From the NCBI GenBank assembly GCA_946406115.1, contig OX291544.1, positions 29,529,521 through 29,593,520 on the forward strand: a DNA stretch of 64,000 nucleotides, read 5' to 3'. Source of the stretch: Apoda limacodes. Its lineage: Eukaryota > Arthropoda > Insecta > Lepidoptera > Limacodidae. The position numbers were made by a program, and so were the translations under genes. Below the pieces are notes generated by a model, which was not told where the DNA came from, did no database searches, and saw only the letters and a list, made by a program, of their open reading frames with translations. This document shows positions 12,120 to 24,607 of this stretch, in pieces; the first letter of the stretch is position 1; each line of letters starts with the position of its first letter.

Positions 12120-13082
12120 GAATTAGATATGTGTTGGACATCAACAACATACATAATGTACATTGCAGATGACAGTACCGGAGACGCTTATTACACAGGT
12201 CGTTCCATTGCGTAGGAAAAGTGCGGAGAACTTGTGGTTCAAATAGAGACTACTCTGTCTAAGATCTCTGACTGGGGATCAGTAAACTTGGTCCAATTCA
12301 ACCTTACGAAGACACAAGTCCGCGCGTTCACCGCTAAGAAAACCCTATTCACCGGGGTCCCACAATTCCAGAAAACTCCGTTAGCCATCTTCAAGAGCAT
12401 TAAGCTCCTTGGTGTTGACATCTCCAGCGATGTTCAGTTCCGAGATCATTTGCATGACAAGGTGAAGCTTGCGTCTAAAAAACTTGGTGTAATCAACAAA
12501 GCGAAGCAGTATATTCATATCGAGGCAAAGAATGCTGTTTTATAAGTCGCAAGTTCGGCCCCATATGGAGTAGGTACTGTTGCCATCTCTGACGTGTGCA
12601 CCCGGGTACCAGCTTGACCCTATTGATTCCGTTCAACGACGGGCGAGAGAATGTCGACGATCCCAAACTCACTAGCCGTATTGAGCCCTATAGTCTTCAC
12701 TTTGCCTCCCTGTGTGTGTTCTATCGCTTGTACAATGGGATGTGTTCTGAGGATATGTTCGAAATAATGCTCACGGCTACATTCTACCCTCACACCGCTT
12801 GCCATCGGCAGAGAATTCATTCTCACACTTTAAAACCAAATGGTCGCGTACGGTTCGGTATGAGAGAAACTTCCTCCCGCGAACGCTTGGGTTGTGGAAT
12901 AAGCTCCCTACCAAGGTTTTCTTTAAGAACTATAGTATGGGGTTCTTCAAAAAAATTTATTAGATTTTTAAAGGGTCGAAAACGCACGAGTGATGCCTCC
13001 AGGTTAGTCCTTAGGCTACGGTGCCCGCTTACCATCAGGTGGAACGTAAGCTTGTTTGCCACCTTAGTGGTATAAAAAAACA
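12120..13082 (+). pseudogene. CR1/jockey-type LINE, C-terminal RT part, copy A
   Basis: A + strand frame begins with a weak catalytic box (YIADDSTG near 12160, from a YADD motif). It continues from 12234 as an RT thumb region, including LLGVDISSDVQFRDHLHDKVKLASKKLGV split around 12410-12490. After a frame break it recovers VFYRLYNGM (about 12718) and the family's 3' end (GCTTACCATCAGGTGG, TTGTTTGCCACCTTAGTGGT, poly-A at 13075). Multiple stops and shifts make it dead. The same family recurs at 25990-26405, 36270-36975 and 48930-49900. It ends about 300 bp before the SRP72 start codon. Confidence 0.8.
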
Positions 13083-13380
13083 CATAAACCGCAAAGATCA
13101 CGCACATTATCTGAAGACAGAACGGTGAGTGACAGGCCAGTAGTAAGTAATAATAGAGGAAGGAAGTATCTAAGGCCGTAAAAAGTATAGAAAAAACTTT
13201 TGCTTACGTTGCGTTGACATGTCAAAACCGTGTTCGAAAATTTACCTAATGCACTATAGTTCTTGTTTTCAAAGTCCATCTCACTTACGCCTGTGCTCAG
13301 GCTTGCAAATAGATTAGAAAGAGCTACAAAAAAGTTGGTAGTGAATGTTGTGTTGAAATCTAAATACATACCTGGCGAAA
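13083..13380 (+). promoter_or_regulatory. Presumed promoter/5' UTR interval of SRP72
   Basis: This 298 bp gap between the poly-A tail of a LINE and the SRP72 ATG must hold the proximal promoter unless an upstream non-coding exon exists. No clear TATA box was seen. Inferred from position only. Confidence 0.4.
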
Positions 13381-16300
13381 ATGTCTGGCACCAAAGAAAA
13401 TAACCTAACCCAGGCTTACATCGAATTAAATAAATTTTGCCAAAGCAGTGACTATGATAGAGCACTTAAAGCTGCAGGAAAAAGTAAGTGTACTTACATT
13501 AGTTTTAAAACAAAAATAAGAAAAGCATACAAATTATAATAGAAAACATTGAAATATAAAGTTTTTCCTGTCCTGTACATATGTATTCTTAGGGTGCGTT
13601 TCAAATCGCAACGAGGAAGTAAAAGGCGTTTTGGGACGCCCGGGGTAAAGTTATTTTCCAACTGTCAAGTTGAATTCTTTACACTGCCATAGAAAAGGTT
13701 TAAAATCACTCCTGTCAGTGTGAGAATTAATTGTCAAACTCTTGTTCCAGAAAGGGTTGATTTTTAACTTTACTGAGCAATAATATTACTCGGCGTGATC
13801 TGGAACATAGCATTATAAAGTGTATCTTATGAAGGCATTATAATGTGCTATTCGAGGAGTCTTGACTCCTAGCTAGCAAAGACTTTTCAGTTATTATGTA
13901 AATATTTATATGATAAATAGAGTTAGGTTCTCTAAATATAGGCGGTTACATAAAATGAACTACAATAATATTTTGGTGGATATGGCTAGTAGCTCAGTAA
14001 AGTTGGCCACACATAGTGCCCCTGCCCTGTGGCACCCAATAAGTCTATCAAAGTGTTGTTACTACTGCATGTTTCTCAGCATTCGCCATTTTGAAGTTTT
14101 TTGCAATTGATGCAATTTGTCTGAGACTTGTTTTTTAATAAAACCAGTTCAGCATACAATGCAGAAACATCATAGGGTTATGAACAGTCATTACTGATGG
14201 TAGATGTAACTTTTTTTGATGTTTCATCACTTCCTGCAAGTTCACAATCTATAGTGGTCTTTATTCAACTATCTTATAAGCTTCAAGTTTGTGTTTTTTC
14301 ACAAAAAAAGTATTTTAGTTGAATATTTTGATATAATATAATGTTTCAATTTGACTAAAGGATGTCATAATACACAAGTTTCTCTACATATAAAAATAAA
14401 AAATACTTCTATAACTTCTACACATTGAGTTTTATTGAAAAAAAAACTTACGGTAGTCCATATTCAGAGAACATACTCTACCTTCTTTATGGTGTGTTCC
14501 AAATAACCTACCTATGCCTACTTACATGAATATGTATGATAACTTTTACTCATGTCAGTGAAAAAGGATTCCAAATCAGTTGGAAAATGAGCTTTACTGG
14601 GTGATAATTACCTAACACAGAGTAAAAGTGAATTATAACCAAGTCCAAGGAATTACTGGTCACAGTAACTAAAAGCATGCAAGGAAAAAGGTGATCAGAG
14701 CAACTATTTTTTTTTTTTCCTTTAATCAAAAACTAATATAAAATTTTCTCTTTTAGTCTTACAAATAGCTCCAAATGAGCAGAAAGCATTTCAATGTAAG
14801 GTTGTGTGCTTCATCCAACTTCATAATTTTAAAGAAGCACTGGCCATTCTCAGCAACCCCAAAAATGCTGCATTGAGTAGTGACTTGCATTTTGAGAAAG
14901 CGTATGCTCAATACCGACTTAACTGCCCTAATGATGCACTGCAGACTGTAGATAGTGCTCCTGAAATGACACTGATCTTAAAAGAATTGAGGTAATACTT
15001 ACTTTGCATTTCATTTCCATCTTACTTTACCTTTACAAAGTTTTAAAACAAGACTATTATTAAACTCATTTTATATTTTTCATATCTTTGTGAGAATCAA
15101 AAAGCACCATATTTTGCAAAACTCAGAAAATAAAAGACTGTAGATAACAGATATGAATAGATACATGGAGATGGACATGGTGCTTATCTCTAATTAGTGT
15201 TGAATACTTTTGGTTAAAACTATTAAATTACAGTTATGAGTTAACTATATCTGTGTGTTGAAAATTATTATATAAAGTAGATCAAGGGTTGACTCAATGA
15301 CAGTCCCAATTCCAATTGTAAGGCATTCTTAATTTATCCTATGGAAATTCCAATACTTTTCCATTTAACGAGTAATCTCAATAATTACATTTGATTTTGT
15401 AACAGAAAAGGTGTAAAAGTGGTTTATTTAATTCTTAAATTGCAATGAAATTATAATTGAGCATTGAAAGTCACTGGAGAGTCAAAATCACTATTTGCAA
15501 CCTTGTGCAATAAGTGTAATTGCATCTGCTAAGATAAATGCTACTTATATTAATATAATAAACTTTAACACTATTTTAAGAAAAGCGAAATGCTTTCATA
15601 TATAAGGAATAAAAATTTTGCATTGCAATGCGATTGTTATACTTATCTGCTGTGCCAGTTTTGCTGTGCTTTACCTAAATAACATATCCTGTAATCAATG
15701 TGTATAATAAATGTAACTTTAATGGTGTTGCAAGTGTCTATAGACTGTAGTGACTGCTTAACATGAGGCGGACCATGAGCTTGTTGGCCAATAAAAACAA
15801 TTCAATTATACTCATGGCAGCAATGTGAGAACTAAAATGTGCATGATATAAGCAGTAATAAAATCAACATCTGTTTTATTACGCAATGGGGTAGCCAGAA
15901 TTTGGAAGTCTGAAAAAAGATAAGAAACTTTAATACTCTTAAAAGTAATGGAAATTTAATAGAGATCCTAGAGACTGATCCCAATTGAAGCATTAGCATA
16001 GCTTGATAGCAGTGTAACCTATTTAATTCTCCTGTTTCCATTAAAATAAAATATTCTGTAATATTCTTTTTGAGCTATCAAAAATCACATTGATCGCAGT
16101 TTATTGCCTATATTGATAGACAATTTTAATATTCCAAAATTAATATTTCTATGTTAATCACCCATTATGCGAATCTGATTGCAAATCCTTTTTAAAAACA
16201 TCTTTTTGTGTAATAATAAAAAAAAATCACTATCAGCACAGTTTGTAATGATGGTTGTTGTGAACAGGGCCCAAATTCTATATCGCCAAGAGCAATACCA

Positions 16301-19300
16301 GGAATGCTACAACTTGTACAGAGACATTGTAAAGAACACCACAGATGACTATGAAGATGAGAGGAAAGCCAACATGGCTGCCGTGGTCGCAAACCTTGCT
16401 GCTCTTAACCCAGTAATTATAACCAATTATTGCCTTGTTCATTGCAAGCAACTTCTTACAAACTCATACCGATGCAAAGAGTAGTAAATCTATGTTTATT
16501 AATAAAATCATTAAATAGTGTTGTATTTAATAGAATCTTGCAAGACTAATATTGATATTTTGTTAATACCAGAAAAAAATATTCCTTAGATGAACTTTTA
16601 ATTCATACTAACATACAATTTCATGCCAGTATTAACTTGAATTTTACATTAACCTTTTATTCAAGGAAAAAGAAATAATGGATATATTTTTCAAAGTTAG
16701 CTCCACAGCTTGTAATTCCACAATTTTTGCTACACCTTGCACCTTGGGTAGTTTGTCTAAGATTTTTGTTCTCATGCATGTTTATTCTTATTATGACAAG
16801 AATGCTAATTCTTATTTATTATCCTTTATCTTAACATTTGGCAAGGCATCTTTGTATTTTACATTGGTAATCTATTCATTCACAAATGCATTTTCCAAAT
16901 GTATTAAATTAATAAATGAAATTACCAGTCAGAAAAATCAAAAAGTTTATGAGATATGAATTAATTAAAAATACCTATTAAATAATTTTAAGATTGGCCT
17001 GTAAATTTAAAATGGCCAAGATGTTTACAGATGTCATACTAATTGTACAGATAGTATATTTTTTATACACACTTTTTTTCAAACAAATCATCAGTTGTTT
17101 ATCTTCCAGTCATCAGATCTGCCCCAGTTTGATGAAAATACCTATGAGTTGTCTTACAACGCGGGCAGCACGCTGGCAATGCGTGGGAAGTACAACGAAG
17201 CCCTGCCTGTACTTAAGAGAGCTGAGCAGACTTGCTCCGAGAGTGTTATAGAAGATGGGGGTACAGAGGAGGAAGCGAAAGAAGAAGCCGCTATAATTAG
17301 GTAGTTAAAGATCCTTTTTTGTTTTAAAAATATTATTGAATCCAATTATCATAGTAATATTTCTGACTGTAAATATGTGTTCAATAAATGAAGTAAAATT
17401 GATTTAGTAGTATACACAGTTATTGAATATTGTAAGCCTATTTGTCTTTATACCATTGAATTTTGGGTAAATTCAAGTTAAGATGCAGTAGTGTTGCATT
17501 GCAATGGTTTTCCTTCTTGCAGTAGTACAGTGAATAGGTAAATTAATAACATTTAGATAGTTTATGTTGCTAGTTTTATAATGATATATATTTTGAAATT
17601 AATGTTTTTATTGCATTTGAATACCATTATCACACCCTAGCTACCACGTGATTCGTGAGTGTGAAAATGTGTGAGTATTCTATGCGAGTGGTCACAAGAT
17701 TGTCACAGAGACGGGACATAGTTGGCTAAAAACCAGGGAAGAGTAGCTATAAAGCTTGAAATGCTATTTATTTTACTGTGCCTATAAAAAAAAATGGTTT
17801 GTAACAGAGTCCAACAGGCGTACTGCTTGCAGCAAATGGGCAGAGAAAAGGAGGCGGCTACAGTGTATCAGAATGTGCTGAAAGACAAGCCCAGTGACCA
17901 GGCGTTAGTCGCCATCGCCAGCAACAATCTCGTAGTCATCAACAGGTTTGTTATTCTATACAATAGTTAATTTAAATTCGTATTTAGCAAATTAATATTA
18001 ATAATTCAAGGGGTGATCCACGTATCGGCACTGTAGACGCTCCGCGTCACATGAATAAAGTTTATAGGATCTAATAATTTTATTATAACTATACACTAAT
18101 CTACGTTTGTTAGGGACACGAATGTTTTCGACTCGCGAAAGCGTATGAAAGCGGCGAGTGCAGACGGGTTGGAACATAAACTGAACTCCCGACAGCGCGC
18201 TGCCATCACCTACAACCAAGCTATTCTAGCTATTTACTCTAATCAGGTAAATATTTTGTTACTAAATCATAAATTAATACTGAAGAATATATGATTGAGT
18301 GGGGCAAGTGTGAGAATGTTGGACTGCCCATTTGAAGGTCCTGGGTTCGACATAACAATATTGTTACAATTTGTGACTTGCTAAATTCTCTTCAGTCTGG
18401 TTTTTTTTTTTGGCATCGTTACAGGCTTTCCTTTCATCATATTTGTGGTGACAGTTGTCGGTCGTAATATCTGACAACCCCTTTGGGGATTATTATGATG
18501 GTATATTATTATATGAAAACGTATGAAGAAAACTTCAATACAGAGTACTAAGTGGCAATATCTTGTCTGTATTATCAGCCGGGCAACAGATCATGGTTAA
18601 ATTAAGACATAATTAAATATATTGATAATTGAAAATTACAATAAATTGTATTTAAAAAATTATATTTAAATCATGTTAATCTATATTAAATCCGCAGCCA
18701 GATTTCTGCAAGCAGTGCTGCGTTAAACTAACTCGTGAACTGAAACAAGAGCGTCGTGCCGTCCTTGTTGAAGCGTCTTCTCTGGTGAAAGAGGGAAAGA
18801 AACAGCAAGCTGTCGCTCTGTTGCTGAAACACGGAGGAACTTTGACATTAGCCGCGGCGCAGGTTTTGTTGGCTCAGGTACGTATCCCACCTTTAACGTA
18901 TTTAAAAAAACTTAACTTTTACTATATGAAGGTACTTAGTCAAAATTAAATGTGAATTTCATGTGAAATCCTGCGTTACTAAACACGCAATATTAAGGTC
19001 CTTCGTCGCGACTAATACCTATTCGTAAGACACGGCCTACGAAAGAAAGAGAAAGCAGTAACAGTATCTTGATTTTTTTAAAGAAAGTGTTTAATTAATT
19101 TAATATTTCACTAATTGTTGTTGCATCGCTTTTTGTTTTAGGGTGACCGTAAGGCGGCCGTGAAATTGTTAGAAGATAGCGAGTTCAAATTCCGTCCAGC
19201 CGTTGTCGGCGTGCTGTACACTCTGCTCTGCGCTGACAATGATTATCAGAAGGCATCGAAACTATTTAAGGAGGTCTACGAACATTACAAAAACGATGAG

Positions 19301-22300
19301 GTAAGTTTTTTTAAAAAATCATAATGACCCCAAAATATTTTCATGCTTGTGATTTGGGCCATTTTTATTTTTTGAAGATTTGAACATCCATAATTCTTTG
19401 TACAAGTACCTTGATCGCAGTAAGACTGCCGTACTTTCTGAAAATTTAGACCTATCATGTAACACTTCAATATTCATTTTGCGACTATAGTAAATAGTTA
19501 TTTATGAACACGTTTTGAGTAGCGAAATCTATAGTTGAATGATACACGTTGAATACACCTTAATGATAATGTCGTCCGAATTTAAATCATGTATACAGCG
19601 TTTCTCGTCTCTTCGGAACGTGTGGCGAGTGGCGGCAGAGATCCACCAGCGCGCCGGAGACGCTGCGCTAGCGGCGGAGGCGCACGAGGCTCTGGCTGCA
19701 GCCGCGCCAGGGGACAAGCGCAGTCTCGCGCGGCTCGTCAAAGCTCTCGCGGCCAACGACCCCGCGCGAGCTAGGACATTGGCTTTGAAGTTACCGCCTG
19801 TCGAGTCACTCGAGGTATGACACATTTGAAGTGCGTTCTGTGCTACTACTACTTCAATGCGTTTTATGTTCAACTTCAATCCAGCCAAGTTAAAAAAAAC
19901 ATAAAGTCTGTATGACACGCTGTACTAATCTTGGCTCATTTTTTGGTTGGATTATTGTCATTAAGTGCTTAATGTACATTATGTACATTATTTCGGTCAA
20001 CTAAACGCCAGTTTATTTATTACAGCCGCGGTTTGTTGACAAGATGACTGATATATAGAGATGTGACATTGCATAGTATAAAATTCATTCCATTGACCAT
20101 AATATTAACAAACAAGATGGCCGATGATTATTTTAACAGCGCCCTTACTACTCCATTACGAGCGTATGCGCGCATAAGAAATGCTGCCATATTCAGCAAT
20201 CATTTTTGGTTATTAGAACGATCACATGAGCGCATACAGAGAGTAGAGCGCAGTCAATGCTTGAAAATAAACTTCTGCTTAAAAATGTAAAGTTTTTATT
20301 TTTACCTATTTTAGAGTAAAATCGACATTGAAGCTTTGGAGTCTTCAAAATGGATGATGGGCGCCAAAGTAGTGAAGAGAACGGCACAAAGCAAACAGGA
20401 ACAATCCCCGGGGTGTGTATTATAGATTTTTTATTACAAATTAGTACCTGCCAATAATAAATATCAAAATTAAATAGGTAGTTTAATATTAAATTTCGCA
20501 TTTAAGAAATGTTTTACGTACTAAACATATCAATATATTATGGTCCAAAAAGTCAACTTCTTTGTTTTGATTTTTAGAACTCCAGGTTCAGAATTAGGCC
20601 AGAAAAAGACACAGAAACGCAAACGCAAAACGAAACTACCTCCAAATGCCGATTTGTCGAGAGCTCCGGATCCAGAAAGGTAAATTACTGAATCAATATA
20701 GTAACTAAATAACTCTTAAATTACATACCAGTGATTATTTAGGCACGATTGTACCAAAACGATTGTTAAAGTAATTGTCAAAAATAACTTTGACAAATAC
20801 TTGTACTTGAACTGTTACAATTCACCAATTTGGGTTGCACCGTCCTACAAGTTGTAAATGTTATTGTTACGTGTTTTGCTAGGCTAAAGGACCTAAATCC
20901 ATGCCTTCAACAATTAAAAAAAAAATTTGTGCGAAGCTGCCAAAGCATAGCCAGAACAAATCAGTCCTTAATTTCTGTTATTTATGAGTCAATGTAAATA
21001 GACAGTAACCGTAAGCAAAGACAAGGATGGCGCGATATGTCACTAAGCGTGGAACTATGTTGATGTTTGCATTGGAAAACGAGAAATAAATATGAATACT
21101 TTCTGTTTTAGTGCTATCAAAAACTGTTTTTTGTAAGGGTTTAACTAACTATTACGACTAGACTTTACCGAATTTATAAGTTATAATAGCAAGTAGAACT
21201 TGCAATAACGCTATTATCTAAAATTATATTTTACAAATTTTGTGACATAGTTAAAAAAAAACTATTGAAATAAATGTATTTCATTCGCAATATAATATAA
21301 TATTCAAAACACCAGGTAAAACCACCACCACATAAATAACCTCATTTTATAATCATTTAGCGGCTTGTCAATTGTAACTTTAACTTTAGCCTATTGTCAT
21401 TTTTGGCTGGTTATTGTTAAAGTTAAAGTTATGACGTAATTTAACAATTGTCAAATGGTACACTAAATTTTTTTCTTAAAGTACGTTTTTGCGAGTATTT
21501 GACGAACCGTTAATTTTCGTTAAAGTTAGTTACTGAAGTTTTTAGTGAAAAATCTGGGTCTGAAGTACTTGGGGACTAATCCCTTCTTTCCCGTGAAGAG
21601 ACGAAGGTTCTGGGGATAACAGTAGATTATACAAGTGAAAAAAAAGGGAATTTAATTCCAAGGACTAAGTTGGATCCCTAGAGCAGCAAAGGGTTCTAGA
21701 GTAGAATCCTGAGCGGAGCGAGGGTTACAAGGGACCGAGATGATTTTTTTTTCTCGTGTTGTATACTCTAATTTTTACTATTGACTGCGAGAAAATAAAA
21801 AGTTCTATGTTTTACTTTTTAGTTACTATATTAATATTAATCACATTTTGGCATTTACTCGGTAATTATTACCGGAAGATAAAAGAACAATGAATTAAAT
21901 CAACCACAATAACAATTAAAACAATTGTTCTAAATAAAAAATGTTTTTATTCACTGTTATCGATTAATAAAATGCCCTTTTCAAGTGGCCTATGTCAAAA
22001 AAGTCTTTCTATGACGCTGACCTTTTGGAATTCATTTTTATTTAGTTTTAAAATCATTTTAGCAACTGAACATCCACTGCTGGACATAGGTCTCCTCTTT
22101 TAGATTTCCAAAATTAATTGGGCTAGTTGCTGAGCTTATTTTCCTAGATTCCTACAGGCAGCTTATTGAGTCCGCAAAATTGCTAGTAAATAATATGTAA
22201 GTAAATTCCAGATGGTTGCCAAAATATGAGCGCACAGCCTACAGAAAGCGGCGCGGCGTTCGGCGTGACGTCATCAAGGGGAGCCAGGGCATGTCTACTA

Positions 22301-23364
22301 CTGCCACGGACCAATAGTTCGTATTACAATATTATATTCAACTACTCAAACCCTGTAGAAAAAACTGTACCCGTGGGAACTTTCGATTGGGATAAAATTA
22401 TTTGTCTTTCTCTGACCTTAAACCTTTCTCGGTGCCACAAATGAAGCCAATTGTATGCACTTTTACGACGTAAAAAAGTACAGCAACAGAACCTAATAAA
22501 TATTCCCGTGGGAAATATCAATCGAGACAAAAAGTATATTACATACTTTAAAATCGCTTCATCTCTTTGCTATGTTACAAAAGGAACAGCGGCCTTTTTT
22601 GTTACGACTTGATTTACTAACATGAATATTAACTTATTCCAATTAAAATATTTTGTAGCCTAGGTTATTTAGCAAAGAAAGAAATTCTTTAAGATTTAAC
22701 AAATGGTTTATTAGCTACAGAGACCCCCTACATACAAACAAATCCCTCTTTATCATATTATTCATATTAGTATTAATCCCTTATCTAATATTAGTATGTT
22801 TTTTTTACGTCTAGTCAGCTAAAACATGCCAATACAGCCAATTTCCTTGTGTGATAATATTACTACTGTTGCCTTCAATGTTTTCCATCAAAAGCTAACG
22901 CACCAACGATGACATTTAAGACTCATTAATATAATATTTATGTGTAAACATGGATATTTCTTAATTAATGTATTATTTAATTATCAAAACAAGGTGTTTT
23001 GTTACTGGTCTACTACAGGGGCGTTGTTTTTTCTTTCCTGCCAATAACTATATCAGGCATGAAATGTTATTTTAAATACCTGTGTTATTCTGAAAGTAAT
23101 AGTACGGATTTACTCGACGTCTCGACTCGTTACAAATGTACATTTAAAACGGAAACGTGAATAAAAGTTATATGTTTAATATATATAAAGGATATACTTA
23201 TATGTAAACTATACTTTTATAATATTTTACTTTCCAGTGACATGAGTAAGCAGCAACCCAGTACCGTCCCAACTAAAAGTCCCCGGGTGGAAGTCAAACA
23301 AAGCGAAAGCGGCTGGCAGCGCAAACAGCAGCAGAGGAAAAAGGGGAAAGGCCGAAAATATTAG
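13381..23364 (+). CDS. Srp72: Signal recognition particle subunit SRP72
   Basis: Thirteen coding exons: 13381-13483, 14757-14991, 16268-16412, 17110-17300, 17808-17945, 18114-18246, 18698-18877, 19142-19300, 19599-19814, 20315-20412, 20578-20679, 22212-22316, 23238-23364. All phases agree and total 1932 nt, 643 residues plus stop, close to the usual 670. SRP72 binds SRP68 and 7SL RNA in the particle that targets secretory proteins to the ER. The N-terminal two thirds are helical TPR-like repeats (residues about 10-500). NVFDSRKR lies in exon 6. The C-terminal RNA-binding signature PDPERWLPKYER spans exons 11-12, and the tail is Lys/Arg-rich. The exon 12 donor (ATA|GTTCGT) is weak, but only it keeps the frame. 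Start chosen as the first ATG, giving MSGTKENN. Identification is firm; exact splice sites are inferred. Confidence 0.93.
13590..13795 (+). repeat. Dispersed repeat family 'GGGTGCGTTCCAAATCGCAA', copy 2 (SRP72 intron 1)
   Basis: GGGTGCGTTTCAAATCGCAA, GGGACGCCCGGGGTAAAG and AAGTTGAATTCTTTACACTG occur in the same order and spacing as at 7447-7668. It lies about 110 bp after the exon 1 donor. A weaker relative (TGTGTTCCAAATAACC, then CTTTACTGGGTGATAATT) lies at 14490-14630 in the same intron. Confidence 0.6.
15740..15795 (+). repeat. CR1/jockey-type LINE 3'-end scrap (SRP72 intron 2)
   Basis: GACTGCTTAACATGAGGCGG followed by ACCATGAGCTTGTTGGCC matches the family 3' end at 36912-36960 (GACCGCTTACCATCAGGCGG). 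Only the terminal 55 bp are visible. Confidence 0.6.
18298..18520 (+). repeat. Probable tRNA-derived SINE (SRP72 intron 6)
   Basis: The head GTGGGGCAAGTGTGAGAATG leads to a B-box-like CCTGGGTTCGACAT at about 18343-18356, the spacing expected of a tRNA-derived pol III promoter. A poly-T run and a tail with CAACCCCTTTGGGGATTATT follow. The A box is weak, so this is a moderate call. Confidence 0.5.
20735..21470. repeat. Possible decayed DNA transposon/MITE in SRP72 intron 11
   Basis: Ends look like imperfect inverted repeats. The left side has TGTACCAAAACGATTGTTAA (about 20749) with ATAACTTTGAC. The right side, read in reverse, has TGTACCATTTGACAATTGTT (about 21462) with ATAACTTTAAC. The interior may be interrupted by other repeats. 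Low certainty. Confidence 0.35.
21560..21780. repeat. Unclassified repeat-like sequence in SRP72 intron 11
   Basis: Contains CCTGAGCGGAGCGAGGGTTA and related G-rich blocks unlike the flanking AT-rich intron; it looks like an inserted repeat, but I cannot name it. Confidence 0.3.
22062..22130 (+). repeat. RTE-type LINE 3' UTR scrap (SRP72 intron 11)
   Basis: GAACATCCACTGCTGGACAT followed by AGGTCTCCTCTTTT is a motif I recognise from the 3' ends of lepidopteran RTE-like LINEs. Only a short piece is present, near the acceptor of exon 12. Confidence 0.5.
22340..22560 (+). repeat. Duplicated 'CCCGTGGGAA' repeat in SRP72 intron 12
   Basis: CCCGTGGGAACTTTCGATTG at 22370 and CCCGTGGGAAATATCAATCG at 22505 are related blocks, both followed by GGGATAAAA or GAGACAAAA. 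This suggests a dispersed repeat with an internal duplication of about 135 bp. Confidence 0.45.
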
Positions 23365-23464
23365 CGCTTTTACAGATGTGTAGATAACTTTTAAAGTTTT
23401 TATATTTATGTTTGCATTTTTATTTTAATATCTATTATGTAAAATTTTTGTACGGAACGCAAGC

Positions 23465-23470
23465 AATAAA
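23465..23470 (+). terminator. SRP72 poly(A) signal
   Basis: AATAAA, about 100 bp after the SRP72 stop codon, followed within 40 bp by AT-rich sequence. The first canonical signal after the stop. Confidence 0.6.
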
Positions 23471-23479
23471 ACTGGATTA

Positions 23480-24085
23480 AATTATATATCGACGGAATAG
23501 CGATACAATCTGGTCGTCTGCAGATGTAAGAACTTTGCGTCCCACGTGACCTTTTAAAAATACATCTATCAAAGACGGCATGTACATTATTAAAGGGTGC
23601 AGACTCACCGTCACACCATTTTGTCACACCAGTGTGGAACATAAGCATTTTTTGCTTCATAGTTACTAAAATACGCCATTCATCTTAAAGGAAATGTAAA
23701 CAAAATCATCTCACTTAATTTTTATTATAAATAGAAGAATGCGTTTTGATATTTTTCGATTTTTCATGTTCAATGAAACACTAACCGCAGTGCCGACTTT
23801 GCCACAGGGAAACTAATAGCTATCGTATTACCTCAGCTGCAACATTAATTTAATTCATAGTTAGTCATCGCCTTTGATAAATCACCTTCGGGCTGTTGAC
23901 ACCAACGACTCTCACCACTGGTGGTGTCAAGGGTATCCAACAACGTCGAGAAGTTATGGCGCTGCGACAAAACGTATGACTGGCGGAATATATGACCACG
24001 CACGCTAGCTTTCTTTCCGTATACGCATACAAGACGTAGTAGGCAATAATTGCTCTGCAGCAGCTCAGCTTAGCATACACATTAA
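23480..24085. other. Intergenic 3' of SRP72
   Basis: No gene seen. The frames here match nothing recognisable. Confidence 0.35.
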
Positions 24086-24089
24086 TGCT

Positions 24090-24202
24090 CGCGTTTCGCA
24101 AGACTGTACACTGCTCGCCTACAGTGTTTCGCAAGGCTCTATACACTGCTCTCGTACACTGTTTCGCAAGGCTCTGTACACTGCTCTCCTACACTATTTC
24201 TA
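24090..24202 (+). repeat. Minisatellite, about 33-36 bp unit, three copies
   Basis: Variants of GTTTCGCAAGGCTCTGTACA followed by CTGCTCTCCTACACT occur at about 24093, 24126 and 24161. The reading frame across this region is a product of the repetition, not a gene. Confidence 0.75.
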
Positions 24203-24605
24203 CTGCATTAATACGTTGTCGATCGACAATACCATTGCTTGCGAATGACACTGAGCCATATCTCATGAGGATGCCATGGCATCGACGTCACCAGTGCTTC
24301 CATGGCTACTCCTAGCGTCAAAACTAGCCGCCAATTAGTATCGCTTGTTCACTTGCTTGTAGTGTGGCGTCGCCGCCAAAACAAGCTGGCCTTTCGGTCT
24401 GCAGCGACGCCAAGTCAGGGGGGTTAGGTACGTTGTAATTCAATTTGGCATGTTTTGATTGACGACGCTGCAGAGAAAACTTGTTCAACCCCGTTCTTAC
24501 CCGTGGTACTATCAACAAATTAAATTATTTTCTCTTGTAATTATTAAAATCAAATATTCTTAAGACCGTAGTAGACATTTTAATTTTTCTCTAAATTTCA
24601 ACAGT
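24203..24605. other. Intergenic, no gene seen
   Basis: Mixed-composition sequence with no recognisable content. Confidence 0.3.
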
Positions 24606-24607
24606 TT

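Noticed and set aside
13910..14110. 66-codon frame in SRP72 intron 1 as an extra exon
   Set aside because: Exons 1 and 2 join in phase without it and it lacks good splice sites and family similarity.
19529..19918. 129-codon - strand frame
   Set aside because: Shadow of GC-rich SRP72 exon 9; the + strand exon fits splice sites and phase.
24085..24315. 76-codon frame with repeated residues
   Set aside because: Created by the underlying minisatellite; no start context or homologue recognised.
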